A stretch of 33,286 bases of DNA from Variovorax brevis (GCF_030317105.1 NZ_JASZYG010000035.1:1-33286); one strand, 5' to 3'. Shown: positions 8,921 to 17,600, counted from the stretch's first letter. Translations and numbers: made by a program. The notes: a model not told the origin generated them from the letters alone.

Positions 8921-9457
8921 TCTTTCGCACAATAGAGGGCGGTGCCTGAGCGCGGTGCGTGGAAACGAAAAAGAAACTTCATCGTCGTGTGCCTGTTCCG
9001 ACACTGGCTTATGCCGGAAAACCGCAGTGACCGCAATGTGGGCGACAACAGTCGTAGCGGACGAGCGCGACCGACTGGTCATGGCCGCGAGTACCAGTTC
9101 GCTGCCGCGCTTGGTAGCTGACCTTCACACGATCGCGCTATTGGCCAAGGGCTGCGATCAGCGAGTTTGGCGGACAGGCAGTCTCGGCCATGAGCAGTCC
9201 TTGGCTCGCGCCCATCGTCCAGCAGGTCAAGACTGGCTGCTGCCATTCGGATTTGTCTGCCGAATGGCGGCGCTTGTCAAAGCAGCCCTTGGCACTGCGC
9301 TTCACGCACGGCCGGTCCACCTTCGGGACTTGACCTTCGCCGACAACTTCAGGAGAAGCCGCCTTTGGGCGACGGCGTTAAATGTGAGTGACGACGTGCG
9401 TTTTGCGGGAGACTTCTCGCCAAGGCCTCCCGGCGGCGACTCGGGCGACTGGACCGA
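8921..9457. other. Intergenic region between convergent genes, with a strong hairpin
   Basis: About 540 bases lie between the convergent cyclase and GntR genes. The ORFs here have no recognisable domain. The main structure is the hairpin at 9242-9268, listed separately. The composition looks like degenerate intergenic sequence, perhaps of a type dispersed in related genomes; that needs a nucleotide search. Confidence 0.5.
9242..9268. repeat. Perfect 9-base inverted repeat (stem-loop)
   Basis: GCCATTCGG (9242-9250) and CCGAATGGC (9260-9268) form a perfect nine-pair stem with a nine-base loop; a G-T pair and a further G-C pair can extend it outward to 9240-9270. No T-tract follows on either strand, so a standard terminator is unlikely, although it could act as a bidirectional hairpin between convergent genes or be part of a dispersed palindromic element. 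Confidence 0.6.
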
Positions 9458-10168
9458 TCAACCGGCCACGCGCACCGGCGCCGAAGCCTTGGGCGGCGCC
9501 TGCGCCAAACGACGCTGGCTGCGCAACCGGTTGATCATGAATATGGCTGCCTGCATCACATGCTGGCGCGCCATCTCTTCCACCGCTGCGCCGTTGCCTT
9601 GAACGACCTCTGCGAGCATCGCCTCGTGCTGGTCCCAGATGTCGCGCGGCTTTTCGTCGCGCATCAGCACCTCGCCCATGACGCGCTGCGTGGAGGTCCA
9701 CTGCGCCTCCATGCTCGGCGCGATCAGCGGGTTTTCGGAGAGATCGTAAATGAAGGCGTGGAACTCGCGGTCGGCGGCGATCATCGCCGCGACCGACTTG
9801 CTCTTCACCGCTTTGCGGCCCTTCTGGATCAGCGCTGCACCGTTCTTGCGTGCCCGCTCGGCATTGAGTTCGGCGGCCTTGCGGAATGCCAGCCCCTCGA
9901 GCACCGCGCGAATCTCATACATGCTCTGCACATAGTCGAGATCGAGCGGCGCGACGATCAGGCCACGACCCGGGGCGTCCTTCAGCACCCCCTTGTTGCG
10001 CAACAAGAGAAGCGCCTGCTGCACCGGTTGCCGTGAAACGCCGAGCTCCTGCGCGATCTGTTCCTGGATGATTCGCTCGCCCGGCGCCAACCTGCCCTCG
10101 GTGATCTCGTTCAGGATCGCCTCGTGGACCTGTTCCACCAACTTCGGTTGCAACGCCAGTTCTTTCAT
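9458..10168 (-). CDS. GntR-family (FCD-type) transcriptional regulator 1
   Basis: This 236-residue protein has an N-terminal GntR winged helix-turn-helix (about 8-75; GRLAPGERIIQEQIAQELGVSRQPVQQAL) and an all-helical C-terminal FCD ligand domain (about 80-215), where conserved Asp/His positions usually bind a metal and a small carboxylate. It is a clear paralog of the regulator at 16698-17495: long stretches around SRQPVQQALLLLR, RGLIVAP and EGLAFR are identical or nearly so. It lies last in the minus-strand catabolic gene series but is separated from the ThDP-enzyme gene by 82 bases that contain a TTGAATTCGG motif, so it may have its own autoregulated promoter. The likely role is repression of the catabolic genes until their substrate or its CoA ester is present. 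Confidence 0.92.
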   Translation of the reverse strand: MKELALQPKLVEQVHEAILNEITEGRLAPGERIIQEQIAQELGVSRQPVQQALLLLRNKGVLKDAPGRGLIVAPLDLDYVQSMYEIRAVLEGLAFRKAAELNAERARKNGAALIQKGRKAVKSKSVAAMIAADREFHAFIYDLSENPLIAPSMEAQWTSTQRVMGEVLMRDEKPRDIWDQHEAMLAEVVQGNGAAVEEMARQHVMQAAIFMINRLRSQRRLAQAPPKASAPVRVAG

Positions 10169-10197
10169 CCGTTCAGTATAAATTCGGCTGTAACAAC

Positions 10198-10207
10198 TTG
10201 AATTCGG
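10198..10207. promoter_or_regulatory. Putative GntR operator variant before GntR regulator 1
   Basis: TTGAATTCGG lies about 30 bases upstream of the start at 10168. It shares the TGAATTC core with the four TGAATTCAG sites elsewhere in the window but has only one full half-site. A nearby TTCAGTAT (10172-10179) also matches the flank of the site at 17516-17525. It is weaker evidence than the perfect copies. Confidence 0.4.
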
Positions 10208-10250
10208 TATGCGGCCTGCCGTCAGGGTTTCTCCTCCTCAAAAGGGATGC

Positions 10251-11975
10251 TCAAGAAGCTCGCCAGCGACGCTCGGCGTCGTCCCAGGCACCAAGGGGTT
10301 GCAGATCAGGCACCCAAGCCAAGCCGGACTTCGCGTCGGACGAGGCCGGCTCCGGCGTGACGATGACGTCGAGCAGCGCCGGCCTGTTCGCAAGCGCGCG
10401 CTGGATCGCCGCCGGCAGATCCTCGGCACGCTCGACACGTTCGCCATGCAGTCCGAAGGCGCGCGCCATTGCCGCGTGGTCGGCGTACTGCAGCCGCGTG
10501 CCGACGACCTTGCCGAAGTTCTCCTGCTGGTCGCGCACTTCGATCGCCCAGCTGCCGTTGTTCGCCACCACGATCAGCACCGGCGCCTTGTGGCGCGCCG
10601 CGGTGTCGATCTCCATGGCGTTGAAGCCGAACGAGCCGTCGCCGGTGGCAACGACCACGGTGCGGTCCGGCAGCGCCAGGCTCGCTGCGACACCGAAGGG
10701 CGTGCCGACACCGATGCAGCCCAATGAACCGGGGTCCAGGTAGGTCGTGGCTGGCAGGCCAACGCGCGCAAAGCTCAGGAAGTCGCCACCGTCGGCGACG
10801 AGCACCGCGTCGGCCGGCAACGCTTCGCGCAATGCGGCGACGAGCCGGTTGGGATGCATGCGGCCGTCGCTGCCGTCGGGAGCGGACTTCATCGACGTGA
10901 CCAGCTTGTTCGCGCGTTCGAGGTGCTTGTCACGCGTGCTGCGCGACCACTCGCGATCGGCGGCGCCGCGGCGGCCTTCCGTGGCCTGGATCAAGGCATC
11001 GAGCGCGGCGGACGGCGTGGCAAACAGCTCGACGGCACCGCGGCGGTTGTCGCGCAACTCGCCGGCGCAATTGGCGATGCGCAGGAACCTGGCATCGCCG
11101 AACACCGCGGGCGATCCGTAGGCAAGCTGGAAGTCCAGGCGCCGGCCCACGGTCACGATCAGGTCGGCCTCGGTCATCACCGAACCGCGCATCGCAGCGA
11201 CCACGGCCGGGTGGTCGTCGGGCACCAACCCGCGACTTTCGCCGGTGTCGAGGTAGAGCGCGCCCACGCGTTCCAATAGTTGCGCGATCTGTGGGCCGGC
11301 GCCGCGTGCGCCTCGGCCTGAGATGAAGAGCGGCTTCTTCGCCGACAGCAGCAGGTCGGCCGCGCGCTGCACCGCCTCGGGGTCGGGCAGGAAGCGGTCG
11401 CGCGTGCGGCCCTGCATCTGCTCGGGCAAGACCAGCGCGCGCGGCACTTCGCCGCGCAGTGTGTCCACCGGGAAGTCCAGATACACCGGCCCCGGCTCGC
11501 CCCCTTGCCCGAAAGCGCACGACACGGCCGCGTCCAGCTCCTGCAGCACCAGTTCGGGCTGCCGCACGGTGCGCGCATAGCGGGTGAGCGGACGCACGAA
11601 GTCCGTGTGGATCATGTCCTGCAACGCACCGCGGTTTTCCTGCTGACGTGGCGGCGTGCCCGAGAGCACCAGCACGGGCGCCTTGGCCACGTAGGCGTTG
11701 GCGATGCCCGTCATCGCGTTGGTCACGCCGGGACCGGCCGTGACCAGCGCCACGCCCAGCCCGCCGGTGAGTTCGGCGTGGGCATGTGCCATGTAGACCG
11801 CGGCCCGCTCGTCGCGCACGTCGATGATGCGGATGCCTTCGGTGTCCAGCCGCATCCACAGCGGCATGATGTGGCCGCCGCACAGCGCGAACACACGGTC
11901 GACGCCTCGGGCCTTGAGGAAACGGGCGACCAGCGCGGCCGCGGAATACTCGGAGATGATGGGAGCTTGCGCCAT
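10251..11975 (-). CDS. ThDP-dependent enzyme, 2-hydroxyacyl-CoA lyase/oxalyl-CoA decarboxylase/acetolactate synthase-like
   Basis: This 574-residue cytoplasmic enzyme has the three-domain ThDP fold: an N-terminal pyrimidine-binding domain with the cofactor-activating glutamate (Glu56 in RDERAAVYMA), a central domain (about 190-330), and a C-terminal pyrophosphate-binding domain with GDGSFGFNAMEID leading to VVANN (445-473). The general family includes acetolactate synthase, benzoylformate decarboxylase, oxalyl-CoA decarboxylase and 2-hydroxyacyl-CoA lyase. Sequence alone does not fix the reaction. Its neighbours, an acyl-CoA ligase, a TRAP carboxylate importer and an AldA-like dehydrogenase, favour cleavage of a 2-hydroxyacyl-CoA to formyl-CoA plus an aldehyde or ketone over amino acid synthesis; no regulatory small subunit is present. 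The C-terminal 40 residues extend past the core, as lids do in CoA-using members. It starts 28 bases after the TRAP permease gene. Confidence 0.82.
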   Translation of the reverse strand: MAQAPIISEYSAAALVARFLKARGVDRVFALCGGHIMPLWMRLDTEGIRIIDVRDERAAVYMAHAHAELTGGLGVALVTAGPGVTNAMTGIANAYVAKAPVLVLSGTPPRQQENRGALQDMIHTDFVRPLTRYARTVRQPELVLQELDAAVSCAFGQGGEPGPVYLDFPVDTLRGEVPRALVLPEQMQGRTRDRFLPDPEAVQRAADLLLSAKKPLFISGRGARGAGPQIAQLLERVGALYLDTGESRGLVPDDHPAVVAAMRGSVMTEADLIVTVGRRLDFQLAYGSPAVFGDARFLRIANCAGELRDNRRGAVELFATPSAALDALIQATEGRRGAADREWSRSTRDKHLERANKLVTSMKSAPDGSDGRMHPNRLVAALREALPADAVLVADGGDFLSFARVGLPATTYLDPGSLGCIGVGTPFGVAASLALPDRTVVVATGDGSFGFNAMEIDTAARHKAPVLIVVANNGSWAIEVRDQQENFGKVVGTRLQYADHAAMARAFGLHGERVERAEDLPAAIQRALANRPALLDVIVTPEPASSDAKSGLAWVPDLQPLGAWDDAERRWRAS

Positions 11976-12003
11976 GGTGTGAGTCTTCGTAGAGGGTTGT
12001 GGT

Positions 12004-13878
12004 TCAGAGCAGGCCGAGGGAAATCCAGGGCACGGCGGCGACGATTGCCAGGCCCACGATCAATGCGATCACGTAGGCGACGATCGGCTTCATGCCTTCG
12101 GAGGGATCGACGCGGCCAATGGCGCAGGCGGCGTAGTAGCCCACGCCGAAAGGTGGTGCGAACAGGCCAATGCCCATCGACAGCACAACCACCATTGCGT
12201 AGTGCACCTCATGCACGCCGATCTGGCGCGCGATGGGGAACAGGAGCGGTCCGAAAAGCACGATCGCCGGAATCCCCTCAAGCACGCTGCCCAGGATGAT
12301 GAAGGCGACGATCGACACCGCCATGAAGGCGATGGGGCCACCGAGCGCCGACATCGCGGCGGCCAGCGTGTTCGAGAAGCCCGATTGCGTCAGCGCCCAC
12401 GCCATTGCCGTGGCCGTGCCGATGATGAACAGGATCGCGCCGGTGAGCGCGGCCGTCTCGATCAGCATCGGCACCATGCGGCTCCATTGCATCTGGCGGT
12501 AGAACACGACGCCGGCGACGATCGAATACGCAATGCCGAGCGTGGACACCTCGGTGGCGGTGGCCACGCCATTGACCACCGCAGCGCGGATCACGAAGGG
12601 CAGCAGCACCGCGGGCAGCGCCACCAGCAACGCGCTGCGGATCTGCGCACCGGTGGCCTTCTTGACGTGCGAGAGGTCTTCGCCGCGGTAGCGCCACCAG
12701 ACCACGGCGCACAAGGTGGCCGCCAGCACCAGCCCGGGCAGCATGCCGCCGGTGAAAAGCGCCGCGATCGACACGCCCGTGACCGAACCGATGGTGATCA
12801 GCACCAGGCTGGGCGGGATGGTCTCGGTCTGCGCGCCGGTGGTGGCGAGCAGCGCGACCAAGTCGCCGTCCTTGGCGCCACGCTTGCGCATCTCCGGGAA
12901 CAGCACCGGCGCCACCGCCGCCATGTCGGCCACCTTCGAGCCCGAGATGCCCGAGACCAGGTACATCGCGCCGAGCAGCACATAGGACAGCCCGCCGCGC
13001 ACGTGGCCCAGCAGCGTCGCGAGGAAGGCGACCATCGCCCTCGCCATGCCCGTCATCTCGATCAGCAGCCCGAGGAACACGAACAGCGGCACCGCCAGCA
13101 GGATGATGTGCGACATGCCCTCGTCCATGCGCCCGACCATCACTTCCAGTGGCAGGCTGGTCGTCAGCGCGAGGAAGCCAAAGGTTGCAAGGCCAAAGGA
13201 GATTGCGATCGGCACGCCCATCAGCACGGTCACCGCGGTGACGCCGACGAAGAAGATCAGGAGGTTCAAGTTGCCAAGTGCCTTCAACGCCGGACCGAGC
13301 GCCCTGAACACGAGGCAGGCGACCACGACCAGTGCAATGGCGCCGAAGACCCGCTTCCAGTCACCCACCCGCAGCAAACGTATTGCCGCCATCAGCGCCA
13401 TCAGCGCGAAGCCCACCGGCAATGCCGCGGCGCGCCATGCGTTCGAGATCTCGAGCGCAGGTGTCGTGACGGCGACTTCTTCCGACGCGAACTCGAAAGC
13501 GGGAAAGACGACGAACATCAAAAAGGCCAATGCCGCAGCCATGCCCACCGTGTCGAGGAAGGCGCGCGTGCCGGGCGACACTTTCGCGACCAGCGCCGTC
13601 ATGCGCATGTGCTCGCCGCGCCGCAGTGCGACCACGGCGCCGAGCGTGGCCAGCCACAGGAAGAGGATCGACGCCACTTCGTCGATCCAGGTCAGCGGCG
13701 TGTGCAGGAAGTAGCGCGCGATCACGCCGGCCAGCAGCAGCAGGACCTCGATCGCGATCAGCAGGGCCGCGATCCATTCGATGCCGCGTCCGAGCGTGAG
13801 CTCGACGAACCCGGCCGCGCGCGCGGCGATGCCCCCAGACAGCGGCGCGGGCGGGATGGAGGATGCAGGGTGCGCCAT
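12004..13878 (-). CDS. TRAP transporter fused permease (DctQ-DctM)
   Basis: This 624-residue inner-membrane protein joins the small and large TRAP permease subunits in one chain. Residues about 25-195 form the DctQ-like part (GVIARYFLHTPLTWIDEVAS and RRGEHMRMTALV are typical); residues about 205-624 form the DctM-like part with many hydrophobic helices and family motifs such as VPLFVFLGLLIEMTGMA, GISGSKVADMAAV and FGPLLFPIARQIGVH. I chose ATG 13878: the same frame is open far upstream, but that extension is the antisense-free shadow of the DctP and ligase genes. It follows DctP by 35 bases and precedes the ThDP-enzyme gene by 28 bases. TRAP systems import carboxylates using a sodium gradient, so it probably brings in the acid used by the ligase and ThDP enzyme. 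Confidence 0.93.
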   Translation of the reverse strand: MAHPASSIPPAPLSGGIAARAAGFVELTLGRGIEWIAALLIAIEVLLLLAGVIARYFLHTPLTWIDEVASILFLWLATLGAVVALRRGEHMRMTALVAKVSPGTRAFLDTVGMAAALAFLMFVVFPAFEFASEEVAVTTPALEISNAWRAAALPVGFALMALMAAIRLLRVGDWKRVFGAIALVVVACLVFRALGPALKALGNLNLLIFFVGVTAVTVLMGVPIAISFGLATFGFLALTTSLPLEVMVGRMDEGMSHIILLAVPLFVFLGLLIEMTGMARAMVAFLATLLGHVRGGLSYVLLGAMYLVSGISGSKVADMAAVAPVLFPEMRKRGAKDGDLVALLATTGAQTETIPPSLVLITIGSVTGVSIAALFTGGMLPGLVLAATLCAVVWWRYRGEDLSHVKKATGAQIRSALLVALPAVLLPFVIRAAVVNGVATATEVSTLGIAYSIVAGVVFYRQMQWSRMVPMLIETAALTGAILFIIGTATAMAWALTQSGFSNTLAAAMSALGGPIAFMAVSIVAFIILGSVLEGIPAIVLFGPLLFPIARQIGVHEVHYAMVVVLSMGIGLFAPPFGVGYYAACAIGRVDPSEGMKPIVAYVIALIVGLAIVAAVPWISLGLL

Positions 13879-13913
13879 GGGCGTCTCGTTCGCGGGATGA
13901 ACGGTCGCGGCGC

Positions 13914-14927
13914 TCACGCGATGTCGCCGGCGTACTGCGTGAGCAGCGCCCAAGCGTCCTTGTCGAAACGGCCCTTCACTTCCTTGTAGAAGCCCGCGTT
14001 GGCCAATGCATTGCGGAAGGCCGCGGTGTCGACCTTGTTGAACACGAGGCCCTTGCCCTCCAGCGCCTTCTGCAGGTCGACGTTGGCCTTGGCGATGTCG
14101 TCGCGCTGCTTCTTCGCGGCCGCGTTGATGTGCCTGGTGATCACCGCTTTCACATCGTCGGGCACGCCCTTCCAGACCTTGCCGCTGGCAACGAACCAGA
14201 AGCCATCCCACGCATGGTTGGTCACCGAGCAGTATTTCTGCACCTCGAAGAACTTGGCCGCGTCGATCAGCGCAAGCGGGTTTTCCTGCCCGTCGGCCAC
14301 CTTGGTCTGCAGCGCCTGGTAGGCCTCGCTCAGCGGCAGGCTGACCGGCGCCGCGCCCAGCGACTTGAACATCTGCACCCACAGCGGCACCACCGGCACG
14401 CGGATCTTGAAGTTCTTCAGGTCGTCCGGCGTCTGGATGGGCTTGGTGCTGGTGGTGATCTGGCGGAAGCCGTTGTCCCACACCGCCTCGAAGGGCACGA
14501 GGCTGGACTTGGCGATCGCACCGCGGACATGGTTGCCGACCGCGCCATCCATCGCGGCCCAGACCTTGTCGTAGCTGGCGAAGGCGAAGCCCACGCCGGT
14601 GATCGCCGTGACCGGAACGAGTGTCGACATCACCGTGCCCGGGAAGGTGGCGAGTTCGAGCGCACCCGAGCGCACTTGCGACATCATGTCCGAGTCGCTG
14701 CCCAACTGGTTGTTGGGGAAGAGCTGGATCGCGACGCGGCCTTTGCTCTCCGCCGTGATGGCATCGAGGGCTTCCTTCAGCCGCACGTTCACAGAGTGCG
14801 TCGCCGGCAGGTCGGTGCCGAGCTTGAACTTGAATTCGGCATTGGGGGCCTGCGCCCACGCGCCTGTCGTTGCGGTGCTGGAGCCGAGCAATGCGCCGGC
14901 CGCGAGGAAGGTTCTTCTGTTGAACAT
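13914..14927 (-). CDS. TRAP transporter substrate-binding protein (DctP family)
   Basis: This 337-residue periplasmic protein begins with a signal containing NRRTFLAAG, a plausible twin-arginine motif, and a hydrophobic stretch ending GAWAQ. The mature protein shows DctP-family marks: FKLGTDLPATHSVNVRLKE, VAIQLFPNNQLGSDSDMMSQ, FKIRVPVVPLW and the later DGQENPLALI segment, with the conserved arginine of FKIRV that usually pairs with the substrate carboxylate. A ribosome site (AGGAGA) precedes ATG 14927. It lies between the acyl-CoA ligase and the fused permease, all on the minus strand, so it supplies ligand to that permease. The ligand is probably a monocarboxylic or 2-hydroxy acid, inferred from neighbours only. 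Confidence 0.94.
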   Translation of the reverse strand: MFNRRTFLAAGALLGSSTATTGAWAQAPNAEFKFKLGTDLPATHSVNVRLKEALDAITAESKGRVAIQLFPNNQLGSDSDMMSQVRSGALELATFPGTVMSTLVPVTAITGVGFAFASYDKVWAAMDGAVGNHVRGAIAKSSLVPFEAVWDNGFRQITTSTKPIQTPDDLKNFKIRVPVVPLWVQMFKSLGAAPVSLPLSEAYQALQTKVADGQENPLALIDAAKFFEVQKYCSVTNHAWDGFWFVASGKVWKGVPDDVKAVITRHINAAAKKQRDDIAKANVDLQKALEGKGLVFNKVDTAAFRNALANAGFYKEVKGRFDKDAWALLTQYAGDIA

Positions 14928-14996
14928 GCTTGTCTCCTGGGTTTGATGAGGCCGCCTTGTGCCGGCCGCGGTTCTTGCGCGTGAAAAAAATCAGGA

Positions 14997-16571
14997 TCAG
15001 TTCGCCGGGGTCTTGCGCGACATCAGGTCGCGCAGCGTGCGGTGCAGGATCTTTCCGGTCGCGGTGCGCGGCATCTCGGCGTCCTGGATGAAGACGATGG
15101 AGCGCGGGCGCTTGTAGCCAGCGAGGCGCTCCTTGCACCACGCAAGGATCTCGGCCTCCATGGCCTTCGGGTCGACCGAGGGGTCGTGCAGCACGACGAC
15201 CGCCTGCACCGTCTCGCCCCACTTCTCGTGGGGGATGCCGATCACCGCCACGTCCTTGACGCCGGCGTGCGTTCCGATGGCCGTCTCGACCTCGGAGGGA
15301 TAGATGTTCTCGCCGCCGCTGATGATCATGTTGCTCTTGCGATCGACGAGCTGGATGTAGCCGTCGGCATCACGGCGCGCCATGTCGCCCACCGAGCACC
15401 ACTCGCCGCGAAAGGCCTCGGCCGTCTTCCCGGGGTTCTTCCAGTAGCCGTCGAAGACGTAGGCGGTGCGCGAATAGAGTTCGCCGACCTCACCGTCGGG
15501 CACTTCGTTGCCATCCGGGTCGAGGATCTTGATCGCGCCGGAGCCGGCCCACTCGCGGCCCACGGTGCCCAGTCGCTCGATCTGCTCTTCCGGGCGCAGC
15601 AGGGTGACCCAGCCCGCTTCGCTTGAGCCGTACAGTTCGAACAGGCCCGAGTTCTTGAAGTAGTCGAGGATCGCGAGCTTGGTGTCCTTGCGCGCGGGTG
15701 CCGAGGAAATCAACAGCTTCTCGACCGCGCCGACGTCGTACTTCGCCTTCACCGCGGCCGGCAGGCCCAGCATCATGATGTAGTGCGTCGGCACGAGGGA
15801 CGTGAAGGTCACCTTCTCCTGCGCCAGCGTGGCCAGCAAGGCCTCCGGGTCGAAGCTCTTGTGGTCGTCGACCACGATGGTCGCGCCGAGGTACATGAAG
15901 GTCATGCCGAAGTACAACGAGTTCGCGTGGCACAAGGGCATCACCAGCAGCGCGGTGTCGTCGCGCGAGAAGCGGAACTCCACGGCCGTGGCCAATGCGA
16001 TGAGGGCATTGCCTTCATGGTTGCGCACCGCGCCCTTGGGCTTGCCGGTGGTGCCCGAGGTGTACATCAGCGCAAAGGGATCTTCCGGTCGCACGGTGAC
16101 TTCAGTCACCGTGGGCGCAGCGGCTTCGATCAAGGACTCGTACCCTGTCCACCCCGCAGGCGTCGCCCCACCGAAGTGCACGTAGCGGGCGGCCTGCAGC
16201 GGCAGGTCTGCGCGCAGCGGCTCGATGCGATCGACCAGGTCATCCTGCACGATCACCGCCCGGGCCTGCGCATGCTCGAGGATGTACGCGATCTCCGGCG
16301 AAGTCAGGCGAAAGTTGATCGGCACCGCGACCAGCCCGCAGCGCGCCAGCGCCACGTAGATCTCCATCCACTCGACGCAGTTGTACGCGAGCAGGCCCAC
16401 GGTCTCGCCCTTGGCCAGGCCCAGCCCGCGCAATCCGTTCGCCAGTCGCGTGGCACGGTCGTCCCAGGCGCCGAAGGTGAGCGCGCGTTTCGAATCGCGC
16501 GTTCCGATCTTGCGGGGATAGAGCCGAGCGTGTGCGGCGATGGCGTCCGAAACGGAAAGCAGGTGGCTCAT
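14997..16571 (-). CDS. AMP-forming acyl-CoA synthetase (carboxylic acid-CoA ligase)
   Basis: This 524-residue enzyme is an ANL-superfamily ligase that activates a carboxylic acid with ATP and CoA. Key motifs are the phosphate-binding TSGTTGKPKG (171-180), YGSSEAGW, the GDMARRDADGY hinge region, the GGENIYPSEVE signature and the late catalytic lysine Lys507 in PRTATGK. I chose ATG 16571, which has a strong GGAGG ribosome site; the longer in-frame form to 16697 adds low-complexity sequence. Its start overlaps the stop of a 19-codon upstream ORF (16568-16627) in an ATGA arrangement. The acid specificity cannot be read from sequence. With TRAP genes and a ThDP enzyme downstream, it could make a 2-hydroxyacyl-CoA. 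A medium or short branched fatty acid is an alternative. Confidence 0.9.
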   Translation of the reverse strand: MSHLLSVSDAIAAHARLYPRKIGTRDSKRALTFGAWDDRATRLANGLRGLGLAKGETVGLLAYNCVEWMEIYVALARCGLVAVPINFRLTSPEIAYILEHAQARAVIVQDDLVDRIEPLRADLPLQAARYVHFGGATPAGWTGYESLIEAAAPTVTEVTVRPEDPFALMYTSGTTGKPKGAVRNHEGNALIALATAVEFRFSRDDTALLVMPLCHANSLYFGMTFMYLGATIVVDDHKSFDPEALLATLAQEKVTFTSLVPTHYIMMLGLPAAVKAKYDVGAVEKLLISSAPARKDTKLAILDYFKNSGLFELYGSSEAGWVTLLRPEEQIERLGTVGREWAGSGAIKILDPDGNEVPDGEVGELYSRTAYVFDGYWKNPGKTAEAFRGEWCSVGDMARRDADGYIQLVDRKSNMIISGGENIYPSEVETAIGTHAGVKDVAVIGIPHEKWGETVQAVVVLHDPSVDPKAMEAEILAWCKERLAGYKRPRSIVFIQDAEMPRTATGKILHRTLRDLMSRKTPAN

Positions 16572-16627
16572 GGCTGCACCTCCGACGGCGCCGCGGTGGG
16601 TTGAGAGTTCGGCAGACCGAGCGTCAT
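16568..16627 (-). CDS. Putative 19-residue leader ORF coupled to the acyl-CoA ligase
   Basis: An ATG at 16627 with a good AGGAG site seven bases away opens a 19-codon ORF whose TGA stop overlaps the ATG of the ligase (ATGA). Its product (opening MTLGLPNSQPT) has no known function. The ribosome site and stop-start overlap suggest translational coupling, but it may also be a relic of an older start. The assignment rests on signal quality only. Confidence 0.4.
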   Translation of the reverse strand: MTLGLPNSQPTAAPSEVQP

Positions 16628-16697
16628 GTGTTGTCTCCTCGTGGCTTGTGCTCGTGGTGCTGGGAATGGCGTCAGTGAAGGGGCTCGATGAATGCAA

Positions 16698-17495
16698 TCA
16701 CGAGCGCTGCCCGGTGCCGGCGGGCGCGTCGGCGTGATCGAGCGGACGATCGACGCCGCAAGCCGTTGCGTGATCGATGGCGAACCCCGCCGGGTGGCGC
16801 GCGGAAGTCGCACGGCCGCGTTGCACAACGGCAGGGCGCCGCGCCTGGGTCAGTCGCTCGATCGCAATCGCTGCGGCATGCGTGATGTGCTCGCGCGCCA
16901 GCCGCTCGGCGGCGTCGCCGTCCGCGGCAATCACGGCGTCGAGCATGGCCTCGTGCTGCGCCCAGATGGTTTCCGGCGACTCTTCACGCAGCAAGACCTC
17001 GCCCATGACACGCTGGATGCAGGTCCACTGGGTGTTGAGCGTCGGCGAGATCAGGGGGTTGCGCGACAACTCATGGATCAGGCGGTGGAACGCGAGGTCG
17101 GCGGCGATCAGCGCGGTGGCCGAGCCCTTCCCGATCGCCTCGCGCCCGTCACGCAGCAGCGCCACGCCCAGACGCCGTGCAAAGGGCGCGTTGCACTCCG
17201 CGGCGCGACGGAAGGCGAGCCCTTCGATGACCGCGCGGATGTCGTACATGTTGCGCACGTGGTCGGGGTCGATGGGCGCGACGATCAGGCCGCGGCGCGG
17301 CGCGTCATCCAGCACGCCCTGGTCGCGCAGCAACAGCAGCGCCTGCTGCACCGGCTGGCGCGACACGCCCAGCCGCTGGGCGATCTGCTCCTGGATGATG
17401 CGCGCGCCTGGTTTCAGGTGGCCCTGGGCAATCTCCGCGACCAGCGCGGCGTGAACCTGGGAAGAAAGATTCGGCGACATGGCGAGGATCTTCAT
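16698..17495 (-). CDS. GntR-family (FCD-type) transcriptional regulator 2
   Basis: This 265-residue regulator has the GntR winged helix-turn-helix at about 8-75 (IIQEQIAQRLGVSRQPVQQAL) and a helical FCD ligand domain to about residue 215. I chose ATG 17495 because MKILAMSPNLSSQVHAAL aligns with the start of its paralog at 9458-10168; a longer ORF to 17627 would cover the operator. The last 45 residues (from about RRPAVVQRG) are Arg/Ala/His-rich with no family match, an odd tail that may come from a shifted stop. It is the first gene of the minus-strand series and divergent from the Rieske gene. A CTGAATTCAG palindrome about 20 bases upstream indicates autoregulation, and further copies suggest control of the divergent oxidation operon. 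Confidence 0.92.
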   Translation of the reverse strand: MKILAMSPNLSSQVHAALVAEIAQGHLKPGARIIQEQIAQRLGVSRQPVQQALLLLRDQGVLDDAPRRGLIVAPIDPDHVRNMYDIRAVIEGLAFRRAAECNAPFARRLGVALLRDGREAIGKGSATALIAADLAFHRLIHELSRNPLISPTLNTQWTCIQRVMGEVLLREESPETIWAQHEAMLDAVIAADGDAAERLAREHITHAAAIAIERLTQARRPAVVQRGRATSARHPAGFAIDHATACGVDRPLDHADAPAGTGQRS

Positions 17496-17515
17496 GAGGC
17501 GAATTTTAGGGAACT

Positions 17516-17525
17516 CTGAATTCAG
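17516..17525. promoter_or_regulatory. Putative GntR operator, site 1
   Basis: CTGAATTCAG is a perfect 10-base palindrome 20 bases before the GntR 2 start. On the minus strand it reads into CTGAATTCAGAGTTC, a 15-base string that occurs again exactly at 17718-17732, which argues against chance. It is probably the autoregulatory site. Confidence 0.6.
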
Positions 17526-17590
17526 TATTCGTAAAATGTCGAACAACCAGAGTGCGGCCATGGTCTTTTGGTGGCATCGCAAATGCAACA

Positions 17591-17600
17591 TTGAATTCAG
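17591..17600. promoter_or_regulatory. Putative GntR operator, site 2
   Basis: TTGAATTCAG, with an eight-base palindromic core (17592-17599), lies in the middle of the 280-base divergent region between GntR 2 and the Rieske gene, 75 bases from site 1. Confidence 0.5.

Noticed and set aside
12202..13989. A 595-codon plus-strand ORF opposite the TRAP genes
   Set aside because: The product is a His/Arg/Gln-rich shadow of the permease in antisense frame with no domain.
13863..14984. A 373-codon plus-strand ORF opposite DctP
   Set aside because: Antisense shadow: low-complexity Arg/His/Asp composition, no ribosome site, no known family.
12004..15222. A continuous 1072-codon minus-strand frame, apparently a giant protein
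   Set aside because: Only the part from 13878 to 12004 is real (fused TRAP permease). The rest runs out of frame through the DctP and ligase genes, a high-GC artefact.
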